A stretch of 64,000 nt of DNA from Streptococcus sp. SK643 (GTDB taxonomy: Bacteria > Bacillota > Bacilli > Lactobacillales > Streptococcaceae). The position numbers and the translations under genes were made by a program. Under the pieces are notes generated by a model that was not told the DNA's origin, made no database searches, and worked only from the letters and a program-made list of their open reading frames with translations. Every line of letters begins with the position of its first letter. Within the stretch, counting starts at the first letter, position 1. Shown one piece after another: positions 1 through 7,332 of this stretch. The stretch covers positions 62,001 to 126,000 of the forward strand of contig NZ_AJMM01000006.1 in NCBI RefSeq assembly GCF_000259505.1, given 5' to 3'.

Positions 1-2
1 AT

Positions 3-71
3 CGTCTAAATGAAATAGCCTTTTTGCTTTTGAACAATGACGACGCTAAAGAGCTGGAGGCAATGCAATGA
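3..71 (+). CDS. C-terminal end of an unidentified satellite gene (partial)
   Basis: An open frame enters from the left edge and gives 22 residues ending in LEAMQ before a TGA at 69-71. The stop overlaps the start of the next gene in an ATGA arrangement, typical of translationally coupled phage genes. A ribosome binding site for the next gene (GGAGG) lies inside this tail. The fragment is too short to assign a family. Confidence 0.5.
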   Translation, partial: RLNEIAFLLLNNDDAKELEAMQ

Positions 72-268
72 CACTAGACCTAGACAACATGACACAAGCA
101 GAATTTGATAAACAAATGGCTGAAATCAAGGATAGAAATCCGAACCTCTTCCAGTTTATTGCTGATTTTGTAGATAGAAAGGTAAGCACCGAAGAGGTGG
201 ACGACTGGTTGAATATGGAGCGAAGCGATCAAGTAGAATATATTAAGAATTATCAAGCGAGGGCATAA
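68..268 (+). CDS. Small hypothetical satellite protein (66 aa)
   Basis: This 66-residue acidic protein has no transmembrane segment and no motif I recognise. It begins at an ATG overlapping the preceding stop, with GGAGG nearby. It is probably cytoplasmic and belongs to the run of small early genes upstream of the replication genes. The function is unknown. Confidence 0.6.
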   Translation: MTLDLDNMTQAEFDKQMAEIKDRNPNLFQFIADFVDRKVSTEEVDDWLNMERSDQVEYIKNYQARA

Positions 269-269
269 C

Positions 270-485
270 ATGAATGAGTTAGATTTGACCAACACACAAG
301 CGGTAATCTTTATGGTGGTATTGATTGGCTTACTGCTTTATCTAAACCACCGAGACCGCCAAAAAAGCGCCCAAATGGAGCGAGAAAGCACACAGGCGAT
401 AGAAACACCTAGCGAGGATTTAAACCCTGATTATGGGCGATATATCCAGCTTGCAGGGGTAAGAGTTTACGGAGGGATGAAATGA
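270..485 (+). CDS. Small single-pass membrane protein of the satellite (71 aa)
   Basis: A short N-terminus is followed by a hydrophobic stretch at about residues 10-25 (AVIFMVVLIGLLLYL), then a charged cytoplasmic tail beginning NHRDRQK. This looks like a type II/III single-pass membrane protein. It starts 2 bases after the previous gene and overlaps the next by 4 bases. Small membrane proteins are common in phage early regions, but I cannot assign a role. Confidence 0.6.
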   Translation: MNELDLTNTQAVIFMVVLIGLLLYLNHRDRQKSAQMERESTQAIETPSEDLNPDYGRYIQLAGVRVYGGMK

Positions 486-775
486 GTTACACAGTGAAGA
501 TATACCCTGATATTGAAAAAATACCAGACGAACCTTATTTTACTAAAGATATTTTTCTAGCTACGTGTATGGACAATGCAACAAAGTTAGCTGTAACTAT
601 GGGCTTGTTGACAAAACAAACGTTGGATTTAGAGACTAAGACAGCTATTTTGAAAACCCTTGATACAATCATAGAAACTCAAAAAGATATTTTGCGAGGG
701 GTAACGAGCGGACAAATAACCTTTTTGAATAAAAGCAAAGAAGAGGAGGAACTGAATGAGTCTATCAGAGAATGA
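482..775 (+). CDS. Hypothetical satellite protein (97 aa)
   Basis: This 97-residue protein is predicted to be soluble and mostly helical in its second half, with a Glu-rich C-terminus (KSKEEEELNESIRE). The start overlaps the previous gene by 4 bases, preceded by GGAGGGATGAA. The end overlaps the next gene by 20 bases. No domain is recognised. Confidence 0.6.
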   Translation: MSYTVKIYPDIEKIPDEPYFTKDIFLATCMDNATKLAVTMGLLTKQTLDLETKTAILKTLDTIIETQKDILRGVTSGQITFLNKSKEEEELNESIRE

Positions 776-1097
776 CAAACGAGTATTAAGACTAATCAAG
801 GTAGGTGCTGAGAACTCCATAACAGGGGCAGAAATCAGCCTACTCACCAAACTAGCAGAAAGAACCGTGCAAGATATTATCAGTCGTCTAATCACGCGCC
901 ATAGCGTTCCTATTGTTGGGGTTCGCCATGGGACATTTAGAGGATATTTTATCCCAGCTAACAAAGAGGAGCTACTGGACGGTGCAAAAACCTTTTACAA
1001 TCAGATACGAGAAGAAGAAAAGCGCCTAGCGGTGTTGATGAACAGCGACCTAGAAAGCTACAAAGAAACCTTGAAGGAGGTGGGCGGATATGTTTAG
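756..1097 (+). CDS. Winged-helix/HTH DNA-binding protein (113 aa)
   Basis: Residues 5-65 look like a winged helix-turn-helix domain. Helix candidates are NDKRVLRLIKVG, ITGAEISLLTKLAE and RTVQDIISRLITRH, followed by a strand-turn-strand wing around IVGVRHGTFRGYFI. The C-terminal half is helical and charged. Such proteins in phage early regions act as replication-initiation accessories or regulators; which applies here cannot be told. The ATG follows GAGGAGGAACTGA. Its end overlaps the next gene by 8 bases. Confidence 0.6.
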   Translation: MSLSENDKRVLRLIKVGAENSITGAEISLLTKLAERTVQDIISRLITRHSVPIVGVRHGTFRGYFIPANKEELLDGAKTFYNQIREEEKRLAVLMNSDLESYKETLKEVGGYV

Positions 1098-1365
1098 CCT
1101 AAGCCGAGAAAGTGAGCAAGACCTAGTGCATGGCATTCTGGAGGTAGTGGAAAGATACCATGAAGCGCGTGATAGACTCAAACCACGACTGACAGGCTTA
1201 ATATCAGCCCAGGAAGTCATGGACGAGTTAGATATAAAATATATGACACTCCAAAAATGGGAAAAAGCAGGGCTAAGACGATACCATCCACCGCTTGAAG
1301 ATACAAGAAAGGTTTACTATAAAATAACTGACATCTGGAAGTTTCTGGGGGTAGAAAATGGGTAG
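1090..1365 (+). CDS. MerR/excisionase-like HTH protein (91 aa)
   Basis: The second half reads like an excisionase-type (MerR-superfamily) winged helix: LISAQEVMDELDIKYMTLQK with the recognition turn, then a Trp-containing helix and YKITDIWKFL. The N-terminal 40 residues form a charged helix. This domain type binds DNA and serves as recombination directionality factor or as a small activator. The position among replication genes, away from any visible integrase, leaves both options open. The start follows GGAGGTGGGCGGAT. The end overlaps the next small gene by 8 bases. Confidence 0.6.
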   Translation: MFSLSRESEQDLVHGILEVVERYHEARDRLKPRLTGLISAQEVMDELDIKYMTLQKWEKAGLRRYHPPLEDTRKVYYKITDIWKFLGVENG

Positions 1366-1504
1366 ATATAACACACACCCAGCACAGGGCGGAGGCCATT
1401 ATCATGACATTAAATTGTATAAGCACCGTGGCAGATCTTTGGAACAGTTCCAAGAACAAAAGCTACTGAAGAAGTTAAAAAAGAAACGCAAAAAGGGGCG
1501 ATAG
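1358..1504 (+). CDS. Very basic small protein (48 aa)
   Basis: An ATG at 1358 opens 48 codons ending in TAG at 1502-1504. The N-terminus is Gly/His-rich (HPAQGGGHYHD) and the C-terminus is a Lys/Arg run (KKLKKKRKKGR), so the protein is strongly basic. The start overlaps the preceding gene by 8 bases and is preceded by TGGGGGTAGAAA. The stop is 1 base before the primase start. The basic tail suggests nucleic-acid binding. This is inferred only from composition. Confidence 0.5.
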   Translation: MGRYNTHPAQGGGHYHDIKLYKHRGRSLEQFQEQKLLKKLKKKRKKGR

Positions 1505-1505
1505 T

Positions 1506-2366
1506 ATGACAATTTATGAGGCTAAAGGCTTTCAGAGTAATCTTGTCTATCCATTTGATAAAATTGAGCCGTTCCAGTACATTGAACGCTTTAAGCCTTT
1601 GGTAGTCCCTGAAGGGGCAAACATTGAAGAATTTAAACGTACACAAGCGCCTTACTGTATCAGTGGCAAAGTGACACCAGAAAAGCATGGCAGTTACAAG
1701 CGAAACAACTCCAGTCTAATCTATCGGGATTTGATTTTCCTTGATTATGACGATATACAGGGGACGTCTGAGGGATTTATAAAGGCCGTTTCTAGCGCTT
1801 TATTTGGCTACTCCTATATCTTATACCCAACTATTAAGCATAGCTTAGAAAAGCCCCGTTTTCGCCTTGTAGTGAAGCCTGACAACGTGATGAACGAGGC
1901 AACCTATAAGCAGGTAGTGAAAGAGATTGCTGACAAGATTGGGCTACCCTTTGACATGGCAAGTCTAACCTGGTCACAACTCCAAGGGCTACCAGTAACA
2001 ACAGGCGACCCAGCAAGTTATCAAAAGGTTGTGGAGCATGGCCTAGATTATCCAGTCCCCAAGGTTGAACCAAGAGCGAAGCAAAGAACTACTGAGCTTT
2101 ACAAGCCTAGAGCAAGTGGCCAGAGGTCAATGACTATGAGGATCATTGACACACTTTTTAATGGCTTTGGAGACGAGGGAGGGCGAAACGTGGCACTGAC
2201 ACGCTTTGTAGGTTTACTCTTTAATAAGTGGGTTGATTGTGACCTAGAGACCGCCTACGAGCTGACAAAGATAGCTAATAGCGTGACAGTTGAACCATTG
2301 CCTATTGAAGAGCTAGACCGCACTTTTAGCAGTATAGCACGGACTGAATATAGAAAGAGAGGTTAG
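1506..2366 (+). CDS. Satellite primase with C-terminal primase helical domain
   Basis: This 286-residue protein looks like a phage/plasmid primase. Residues about 70-80 carry the acidic motif IFLDYDDI and residues about 105-122 carry IKHSLEKPRFRLVV, which fit the metal and nucleotide sites of archaeo-eukaryotic-type primases. The last 80 residues resemble the PriCT helical domain that follows such primases. It would make RNA primers for the satellite's own replication. It begins 1 base after the upstream stop, with AAGGGGCGATAGT before ATG, and lies directly upstream of the helicase. A pri-rep pair of this kind is the replication module of Gram-positive PICIs. Confidence 0.75.
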   Translation: MTIYEAKGFQSNLVYPFDKIEPFQYIERFKPLVVPEGANIEEFKRTQAPYCISGKVTPEKHGSYKRNNSSLIYRDLIFLDYDDIQGTSEGFIKAVSSALFGYSYILYPTIKHSLEKPRFRLVVKPDNVMNEATYKQVVKEIADKIGLPFDMASLTWSQLQGLPVTTGDPASYQKVVEHGLDYPVPKVEPRAKQRTTELYKPRASGQRSMTMRIIDTLFNGFGDEGGRNVALTRFVGLLFNKWVDCDLETAYELTKIANSVTVEPLPIEELDRTFSSIARTEYRKRG

Positions 2367-2409
2367 AACCATAGAACTAGAAGAATTAGCAAACCTAAAA
2401 AGTGAAATC

Positions 2410-3885
2410 TTGGAGGTCAGAGAGCAAGAACAACCCCCTAGGACGATGAAAGAGCTTGAAAATCGTATCTTTAAAGCTGGAGAAGAATGGCGGGCAGAAC
2501 ATACCGAAACTAAGGTAAATGAGAACACAGGGGACGTTACCGAAAAGGTTGCCATGCCCCAAACATTCACCGTTGCCAAAATACTGAGCGAGATTGTCAC
2601 ATTTACTTTTATCAGCAAGAGCAATATACCTGATTATAGCCTGCTCTATATCTATGATTTAGACGAGGGTATCTACACCGCTAGTAATGATCTATTCAAT
2701 CTTTTGTGTAAGACCTTTGACGTTAGAATTAAACCCAGAGAGTGGCCACAGATTAAGTTAATGGTTAGAACATTGGCAAAGATACGAAAACCTTTAGAAA
2801 GTGCTAACCTTATTCCCGTACAGAACGGCATTATCAACTTAGAAACTAAGGAACTACTCCCCTTTAGTCCTAAGTATGTAATTACAAGTAAGATAAGCAC
2901 GGCCTACCACGCGCCTAAACGAGTCCCAATAGATAGAGAGGGCAAAACTTTTGATGATTGGCTAAACTCAATCGCTTGTAATGATAGTGAACTGGTAACA
3001 CTGTTTTGGCAGATTATCCTTGAAGCTATTAACCCTAACCATACCCGAAATAAGTTTGCCATCTTCTACGGGGACGGTAACAACGGTAAGGGAACATTTC
3101 AGCGCTTCCTTATCAACCTGATAGGGGAAAGCAATATATCAGCCTTAAAGCCTGCACAGTTCGGAGAAAAGCATAACTTGGAGACCTTGGTAGGTAAGGT
3201 TTGTAATATCGGGGATGAAGCACCTAACGAATACTTAAAAAATCCGTCGGATTTAATGAGTATCACTAGTGGGGACACCGTGCTAGTCAACCCCAAAGGT
3301 CGCCCAGCCTTTGAAGCCACATTCAAGTTATTCAATATCTTTTCAGGGAATTATATCCCCAATGGGGGCAACAAGACAAAAGGCTGGTATCGTAGAATTA
3401 TGATCGTCCCTTTTAATGCTGACTTTAACGGGGAGAAGGAAAAACCTTGGATAAAAAATGAATTTTTGGCCAATGATGAAGTATTAGAATATGCCCTCTA
3501 CAAAGCTATCAATCAAGAGCCATTTACTCACTTTATCGAACCTAAAGCAGTTAAAGGACTCCTAGAAGAATACCAGGAGGATAATGACTACTTACTTTCA
3601 TGGGTTAAGCATGAATACATGGAAAAAGGTTGGCATGAGCTGGACGTAGTACCTGTTTTTATACTAACTAGGTCGCTGAAACATTATGCTGAAGATATGG
3701 GAATACCCAAGCCCAATGTTTACGGGGCAGGAAAAGAAACGATAAGACACTTACAACAGTTAACACCCAATCATTACAAACTTAAAAGAGCGAGGGTCAA
3801 AGTTGAAGATTATGACAAACTAGATCCGCTAGAGTTTGAAAGAACCAAACTATCCAAAACTAATCACGCTGTCGTTAAAGACTAA
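2410..3885 (+). CDS. Phage/plasmid primase-helicase, P4/D5 family (satellite Rep)
   Basis: The C-terminal half is a superfamily 3 helicase of the D5/P4 type. Walker A is FYGDGNNGKGTFQRF (about residues 218-232), Walker B is CNIGDEAPNEYL, and a sensor region reads FNIFSGNYIP. The N-terminal part corresponds to the D5_N region. It should unwind the satellite origin, which probably lies just downstream. The start is uncertain. The frame stays open upstream to an ATA at 2371 that sits behind AGAGAGGTTAGAACC and would add IELEELANLKSEI. The annotated TTG at 2410 and an ATG at 2446 have weak ribosome binding sites. The length is normal for the family. Confidence 0.85.
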   Translation: MEVREQEQPPRTMKELENRIFKAGEEWRAEHTETKVNENTGDVTEKVAMPQTFTVAKILSEIVTFTFISKSNIPDYSLLYIYDLDEGIYTASNDLFNLLCKTFDVRIKPREWPQIKLMVRTLAKIRKPLESANLIPVQNGIINLETKELLPFSPKYVITSKISTAYHAPKRVPIDREGKTFDDWLNSIACNDSELVTLFWQIILEAINPNHTRNKFAIFYGDGNNGKGTFQRFLINLIGESNISALKPAQFGEKHNLETLVGKVCNIGDEAPNEYLKNPSDLMSITSGDTVLVNPKGRPAFEATFKLFNIFSGNYIPNGGNKTKGWYRRIMIVPFNADFNGEKEKPWIKNEFLANDEVLEYALYKAINQEPFTHFIEPKAVKGLLEEYQEDNDYLLSWVKHEYMEKGWHELDVVPVFILTRSLKHYAEDMGIPKPNVYGAGKETIRHLQQLTPNHYKLKRARVKVEDYDKLDPLEFERTKLSKTNHAVVKD

Positions 3886-3888
3886 AAT

Positions 3889-4193
3889 GTTACCTTCTTT
3901 TTATGCCCTAAACCCTTGGTATATCTAGGTTTTTACCCAAAAATGTTACCTTCTTGTTACCTTGTTTAGAAAGAAGGTAACGTTGTTAAACCCTTGATAC
4001 TACTGACTTTTTTGGGAAAATGTTACCTTGTTACCTTGTTTTTAACTCTCTATATAGGGAAAAATAGTATTTTTATATATAAGGGCTATGACTTCAAAAG
4101 AAGGTAACATGGTAACAAAAGGGTCTAAACCTTTGGGGGAGTAAGGCTGAACTATGTTACCTAGAAGGTAACAAAATCACTAAAGAAGGTAAC
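3889..4193. other. Probable satellite replication origin: 11 GTTACC/GGTAAC iterons around an AT-rich core
   Basis: Eleven copies of GTTACC or its complement lie in 305 bp, at 3889, 3945, 3956, 3976, 4022, 4030, 4103, 4111, 4156, 4167 and 4188. Most are extended as GTTACCTTCTT or AAGAAGGTAACA. Six lie left of an AT-rich segment (about 4048-4083) and five lie right of it. Left copies are mostly GTTACC and right copies mostly GGTAAC, so the block is roughly symmetrical. Staphylococcal islands have the same plan, with two iteron sets flanking an AT-rich melting site beside rep. It follows the helicase stop and has no long open frame. Confidence 0.7.
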
Positions 4194-4275
4194 AAAATGG
4201 GGTAGATAGTACCGACCCCCTTGCAATGGTGTAACTACTAGTGACACCCTTAAGAACAGAAAGAGGAAAAACAAC

Positions 4276-4449
4276 ATGAAAATTAAACTATTTCATCAGA
4301 AATACAAGAAAGCCCTTTAGGATTTGGAAAGCCAGGTTAATGGTTTTATGGCAGGCGTTGAAGTTATTGACGTGAAATATACAGAGGCAACAGTGGGGAA
4401 TAGTGAGGATATGGATACACTAACCAGTGTGATGGTTCTATACAAATAA
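4276..4449 (+). pseudogene. Cse60-like small protein gene interrupted by an in-frame TAG
   Basis: From ATG 4276, behind AAGAGGAAAAACAAC, the frame reads 14 codons and meets TAG at 4318-4320. The same frame then continues to TAA at 4447-4449. Read through, the 58-codon product is the size of the Cse60 family (small proteins of about 60 residues in sporulation genes and phages), and VIDVKYTEATVG followed by VMVLYK resembles it. A CAG-to-TAG change would explain the break. Alternatives are a sequencing error or a downstream restart at the ATG at 4348. Confidence 0.55.
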
Positions 4450-4467
4450 CAGAACAGGAGAAACAAC

Positions 4468-4998
4468 ATGACATTAAAAACATTTTCAGATAAAGCAAAA
4501 ACATTTACTTTCACTTACGAATTTAAAGACCTAGATACTGCTATGGTAGCAGGTCACGCGCTACTGGGATATATGACTGGGACTTATGAAGTGCCATCTA
4601 TTTCAATAACTCACAAGGATAAAGGCACGCTTGTAGCTGAGTATGTGGAGGATAGCAAACTAAACAAGACTTTCAAGCGTATTTGTGACAGTTTTAAAGA
4701 CTACTACAACCAACCAGTGGCCGATGAAGCATTTGAGGAACGTTACAAACGGGAGCGCGTGCTTCAACTCAAAGAGTCAGAGGACTTTGAAAGTTTACTG
4801 GAGAAAGTAACAGACTACGAGCTGGAACTATTAGACTATGCTGATCGCTTGCTTTCTAATAAGCCTATCCCTATGGACTCTATGACCGCTTTTGGTACGT
4901 TGGAAATGCTGTGCGATGAAAGTATTAGCCTACTCCAAAAGTTGGACGTAGAGGGCGAATATAAAGGCCTTGCTGGTTATACAGAGCATTTGAAGTAG
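4468..4998 (+). CDS. Hypothetical satellite/phage protein (176 aa)
   Basis: This 176-residue acidic protein has a likely beta-rich N-terminus (residues 8-70) and a helical C-terminal half rich in Glu and Leu. There is no signal peptide or membrane segment. The start follows ACAGGAGAAACAAC, nearly the same leader as the broken Cse60-like gene, suggesting one transcription unit. A hairpin terminator follows at 5005-5023. I do not recognise the family. Confidence 0.65.
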   Translation: MTLKTFSDKAKTFTFTYEFKDLDTAMVAGHALLGYMTGTYEVPSISITHKDKGTLVAEYVEDSKLNKTFKRICDSFKDYYNQPVADEAFEERYKRERVLQLKESEDFESLLEKVTDYELELLDYADRLLSNKPIPMDSMTAFGTLEMLCDESISLLQKLDVEGEYKGLAGYTEHLK

Positions 4999-5004
4999 AA
5001 CACA

Positions 5005-5023
5005 GGGGAGCAATCCCCTTTTT
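5005..5023 (+). terminator. Rho-independent terminator
   Basis: The stem GGGGA / TCCCC with a 4-base loop is followed by five T. It lies 7 bases after the stop of the 176-residue gene. Confidence 0.65.
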
Positions 5024-5068
5024 GTTAACAAGTCAATAGTTTTGGGTTTTTCCATATAGGGGGAAATA

Positions 5069-5578
5069 ATGGAGCGGTTAGCAATAGAAACAATCACTAA
5101 ATCAATGAAGCTGAGAGGAATAACTAAGGGTATAGCCGAGTTGGACGGTCAATATTTAGAGATTGATTTGGATAGTTTAATGATTGATTTTGGTGGAGAA
5201 TCATTTGAATTAGACAGAATAGCAGGTACTAAGGGAGGTAATCGATATTTCTTTCTTTGCCCTGATTGTGGTAGACGGTGCAGGTTGCTTTATAAACGGT
5301 ATTTATATTTTAGTTGCGGTACTTGTCTAGATATCCACAAGAGTACCCTGAACCGCAGTAAAACGGATTGCCAATACTACTGGGAGCTTGCACTAAAAGA
5401 AGCCAGAAAGGTAGAACCAGGGTGGAGTCCTAGACGTGGTGGATATATGTTTGATGGTTTCCCTGAAAGACCAAGGTATATGAAACGTGACAGGTATCAT
5501 AAGCACTATAAGAAGTTTTTGAAGTATATTGAAAAAGGGGATAGATTTTGGCTGAATGGTTTGGGATCCCTGAGATAA
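5069..5578 (+). CDS. Zinc-ribbon hypothetical protein (169 aa)
   Basis: Residues about 67-92 contain CPDCGRRCRLLYKR and then FSCGTCL, a four-cysteine zinc-ribbon arrangement. The C-terminal 60 residues are Arg/Lys/Tyr-rich (RYMKRDRYHKHYKKFLKY), giving a basic tail. Zinc ribbon plus basic tail suggests nucleic-acid binding. The start ATG follows TAGGGGGAAATA. Similar proteins occur in streptococcal phages, but I cannot name a function. The gene stands alone between a terminator and a 1-kb non-coding stretch. Confidence 0.65.
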   Translation: MERLAIETITKSMKLRGITKGIAELDGQYLEIDLDSLMIDFGGESFELDRIAGTKGGNRYFFLCPDCGRRCRLLYKRYLYFSCGTCLDIHKSTLNRSKTDCQYYWELALKEARKVEPGWSPRRGGYMFDGFPERPRYMKRDRYHKHYKKFLKYIEKGDRFWLNGLGSLR

Positions 5579-5900
5579 TTTGTAGTAGTGTGCAATTTAC
5601 AAAACAAACAAATACTACATATTAGACGGTTTAAATGTTAAAAAAAGCTAGATATATCAAGGATTTAAGTAAGTAGAGCGTTCCAAAAAAAGGGTGCGAT
5701 AAATGGAGCGCGTGTTTTGATAAAAAATTATTCGTTTAGGAAAAGGAAACAGGAAATACTTAGGTTTTGGTTAGGTAGTGGCAGTAAATATGCCTGACAA
5801 ATGGCAGGGTTATGTGTGTTGAACTCCGAGCGAACGCCGAGAAAAGTGGATATATCCCCCCTATCATTTATCAAGCAATTAATAGCAATAATAACCCCCC
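5579..5900. other. Non-coding stretch upstream of the palindrome array
   Basis: About 320 bp without a credible gene. It contains an interrupted inverted repeat (GTAGTA at about 5583, TACTAC at about 5612), one GAGCGCGTG motif near 5704 that recurs elsewhere in the satellite, and at its right end a degenerate relative of the array unit ending in AATAACCCCCC. Weak open frames on the minus strand have no ribosome binding site. Confidence 0.4.
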
Positions 5901-6410
5901 TTAACTCCCTGAGAAATGACAAGCAGATAAGCGAAGTTTTTAGCCCTCTTATTTCGGATTTACTCCTTGCAGAATGACAAGCAGATAAGGACGACAATAA
6001 GCCTTCTTAATTGCTTACAAAACGATAGGGAGTTAAGACGAATTTAAAAGCCCCTTATTTTCGTTTTTCTCCTTGTCAAACGGTAAGGAAATAAGACAGG
6101 AAATAACATCGCTTATTTTGATTTTGCTCCCTGAAAAACTGTAAGGAGATAAGGAGACTTATTAGCTTCCTTAATTTGGGTTTTCTCCTTACAAAATGAT
6201 AGGGAAATAAGAACTAAATAACTCCCCTTATTTTCCTACCAAATGACAAGGAGATAAGAGCGGTTTAAAAGTCTGTTATTTTGGATTTGTTGCTTACCAA
6301 ATGATAAGCAGATAAGCAAAGAAATAACTTGCCTTAATTGCTTGCAGAATGACAAGGAAATAAGAGAGATAAAAACATCCCTTAATTGCTTATCAAACCA
6401 TAAGGAGATA
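5901..6410. repeat. Array of ten degenerate palindromic units with 48/58-bp spacing
   Basis: Units start at TTA at 5901, 5949, 6007, 6055, 6113, 6171, 6228, 6276, 6334 and 6382, giving spacings of 48, 58, 48, 58, 58, 57, 48, 58 and 48. Each has a left arm of 4-5 or 14 bp, a core of about 27 bp on the pattern CTCCTT-(8-10)-AAGGAG-ATAAG, and a linker of 17 bp (16 in one). The size difference is a 10-bp insert in the left arm, one helical turn. The two core arms vary independently, so strict covariation is absent. This favours protein-binding DNA half-sites over RNA hairpins. No cas genes or unique spacers are present. Confidence 0.8.
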
Positions 6411-6527
6411 TGGGGGCTATCTCCCTCCCCACGCGCTTCTATGAGCTTCACACCGTCATTGTACATTTTTTCTCACGGGAAAGAATTTGAAGCTAGAGCG
6501 AATATAGAGAAATAGCAAAAAAAGCCA

Positions 6528-6550
6528 AGGCGCTCCGCCTCAGCTATAAT
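6528..6550 (+). promoter_or_regulatory. Promoter region and small palindrome upstream of the ArpU-family gene
   Basis: A consensus -10 TATAAT lies at 6545-6550, about 34 bp before the ArpU-family start. Just upstream is the palindrome AGGCG-CTC-CGCCT (6528-6540), placed where a regulator could block or aid polymerase. No good -35 is visible, which suits an activated promoter. Confidence 0.5.
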
Positions 6551-6583
6551 CTCAATAATATTATATCATGAAGGAGCGAACTA

Positions 6584-6976
6584 ATGGAGCTGGATAAGTT
6601 TAAAACGATGATGAACGTAAGAGAGCGGATGACTTACTTTCTGAGATTCCAGAGGATGGCAGGGAGTGAAAACCAAGTTACAATAGATGAAGAGGCTTGG
6701 GAACTTGTCTTACCTGATCAGTGGAATTTGAGCGGTGAGCATGAAAAAGCAATCCGTGAGGGGTTGGAGATATTCGCCCACGACATCAATAAGATAGAGA
6801 ACAAGCGAGCCAGAAAATACTTTATTATCCATTATTGCTACATGAGAAAGAAAACAGTAAGCGAATGTGTAGAAATGGCAGGTACTAGCTCCACTAGCTA
6901 CCACAGATACAAACAGATAGCCGTCTTAAACTTTGCGAGAATCCACCAGAACGGAGAGCTAGAAGCATATAAGTAG
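6584..6976 (+). CDS. ArpU-family phage transcriptional regulator (130 aa)
   Basis: Size and sequence fit the ArpU family of late-transcription regulators in Gram-positive phages and satellites. A helical N-terminal half is followed by a sigma-70 region-4-like helix-turn-helix near residues 80-120 (KKTVSECVEMAGTSSTSYHRYKQ). Family members activate late or packaging genes and usually sit at the end of the early module. The start ATG follows GAAGGAGCGAACTA. It lies 170 bp after the palindrome array, so it is a candidate to bind that array; this is inference. Confidence 0.75.
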   Translation: MELDKFKTMMNVRERMTYFLRFQRMAGSENQVTIDEEAWELVLPDQWNLSGEHEKAIREGLEIFAHDINKIENKRARKYFIIHYCYMRKKTVSECVEMAGTSSTSYHRYKQIAVLNFARIHQNGELEAYK

Positions 6977-7030
6977 GCGTTTGTGGTGTTTTGTTGAGAA
7001 ATGTTGAGATTTAAGTGAGGGGGGAATGAC

Positions 7031-7177
7031 ATGATTGAAGATTTTTTGATTGATTTGGAGAATATCCAATTAGAGGATATGGAGATAGATTTAAACATGG
7101 ATATAGACATAGATTTAAACATAGATTTTGACCTTGATGATTTAGATTTAACCTTACTACAAGAATTAGAATCGTAA
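7031..7177 (+). CDS. Extremely acidic small protein (48 aa)
   Basis: ATG 7031 follows AGTGAGGGGGGAATGAC, a strong ribosome binding region, and the frame ends at TAA 7175-7177. Of 48 residues 18 are Asp or Glu and none is Lys or Arg. The middle alternates acidic and hydrophobic residues (DLNMDIDIDLNIDFDLDDL). It has no Cys or signal peptide. Acidic mini-proteins in mobile elements sometimes mimic DNA or block restriction and repressor proteins; here that is only a suggestion from composition. It is the last gene of the satellite, 54 bp after the ArpU-family gene. Confidence 0.6.
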   Translation: MIEDFLIDLENIQLEDMEIDLNMDIDIDLNIDFDLDDLDLTLLQELES

Positions 7178-7266
7178 ATGTTGGAAAATGTAGGCTGAGG
7201 CTTCATATTCGCCTCCTATTTTGCTTTGTTTCGTACTGGACAACTAAAACACCATGGATAAACTAG

Positions 7267-7296
7267 AAGCCCTCAGAAACGAATCAGGGGGCTTTT
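7267..7296 (+). terminator. Rho-independent terminator at the end of the satellite late unit
   Basis: An AAGCCC arm and a GGGGGCTTTT arm flank a loop of about 15 bases. It follows the acidic small gene by about 90 bp. A weaker hairpin (GAGGC / GCCTC) lies at 7197-7215. Confidence 0.5.
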
Positions 7297-7332
7297 GTGA
7301 GGTCATAATCTTATAAACCACGCGCTTCATGG

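Noticed and set aside
5901..6410. CRISPR array
   Set aside because: The core is degenerate and palindromic, the 17-bp linkers share a pattern instead of being unique spacers, and there are no cas genes.
5901..6410. Array of RNA hairpins supported by covariation
   Set aside because: On checking each unit, C/G changes at the key stem position pair in only about half of units, so covariation is not supported.
5728..6466. Minus-strand open frames across the palindrome array with repeated LISLSF-type residues
   Set aside because: They come from translating the palindromic repeat. Unit lengths of 48 and 58 bp do not keep frame, and no ribosome sites are present.
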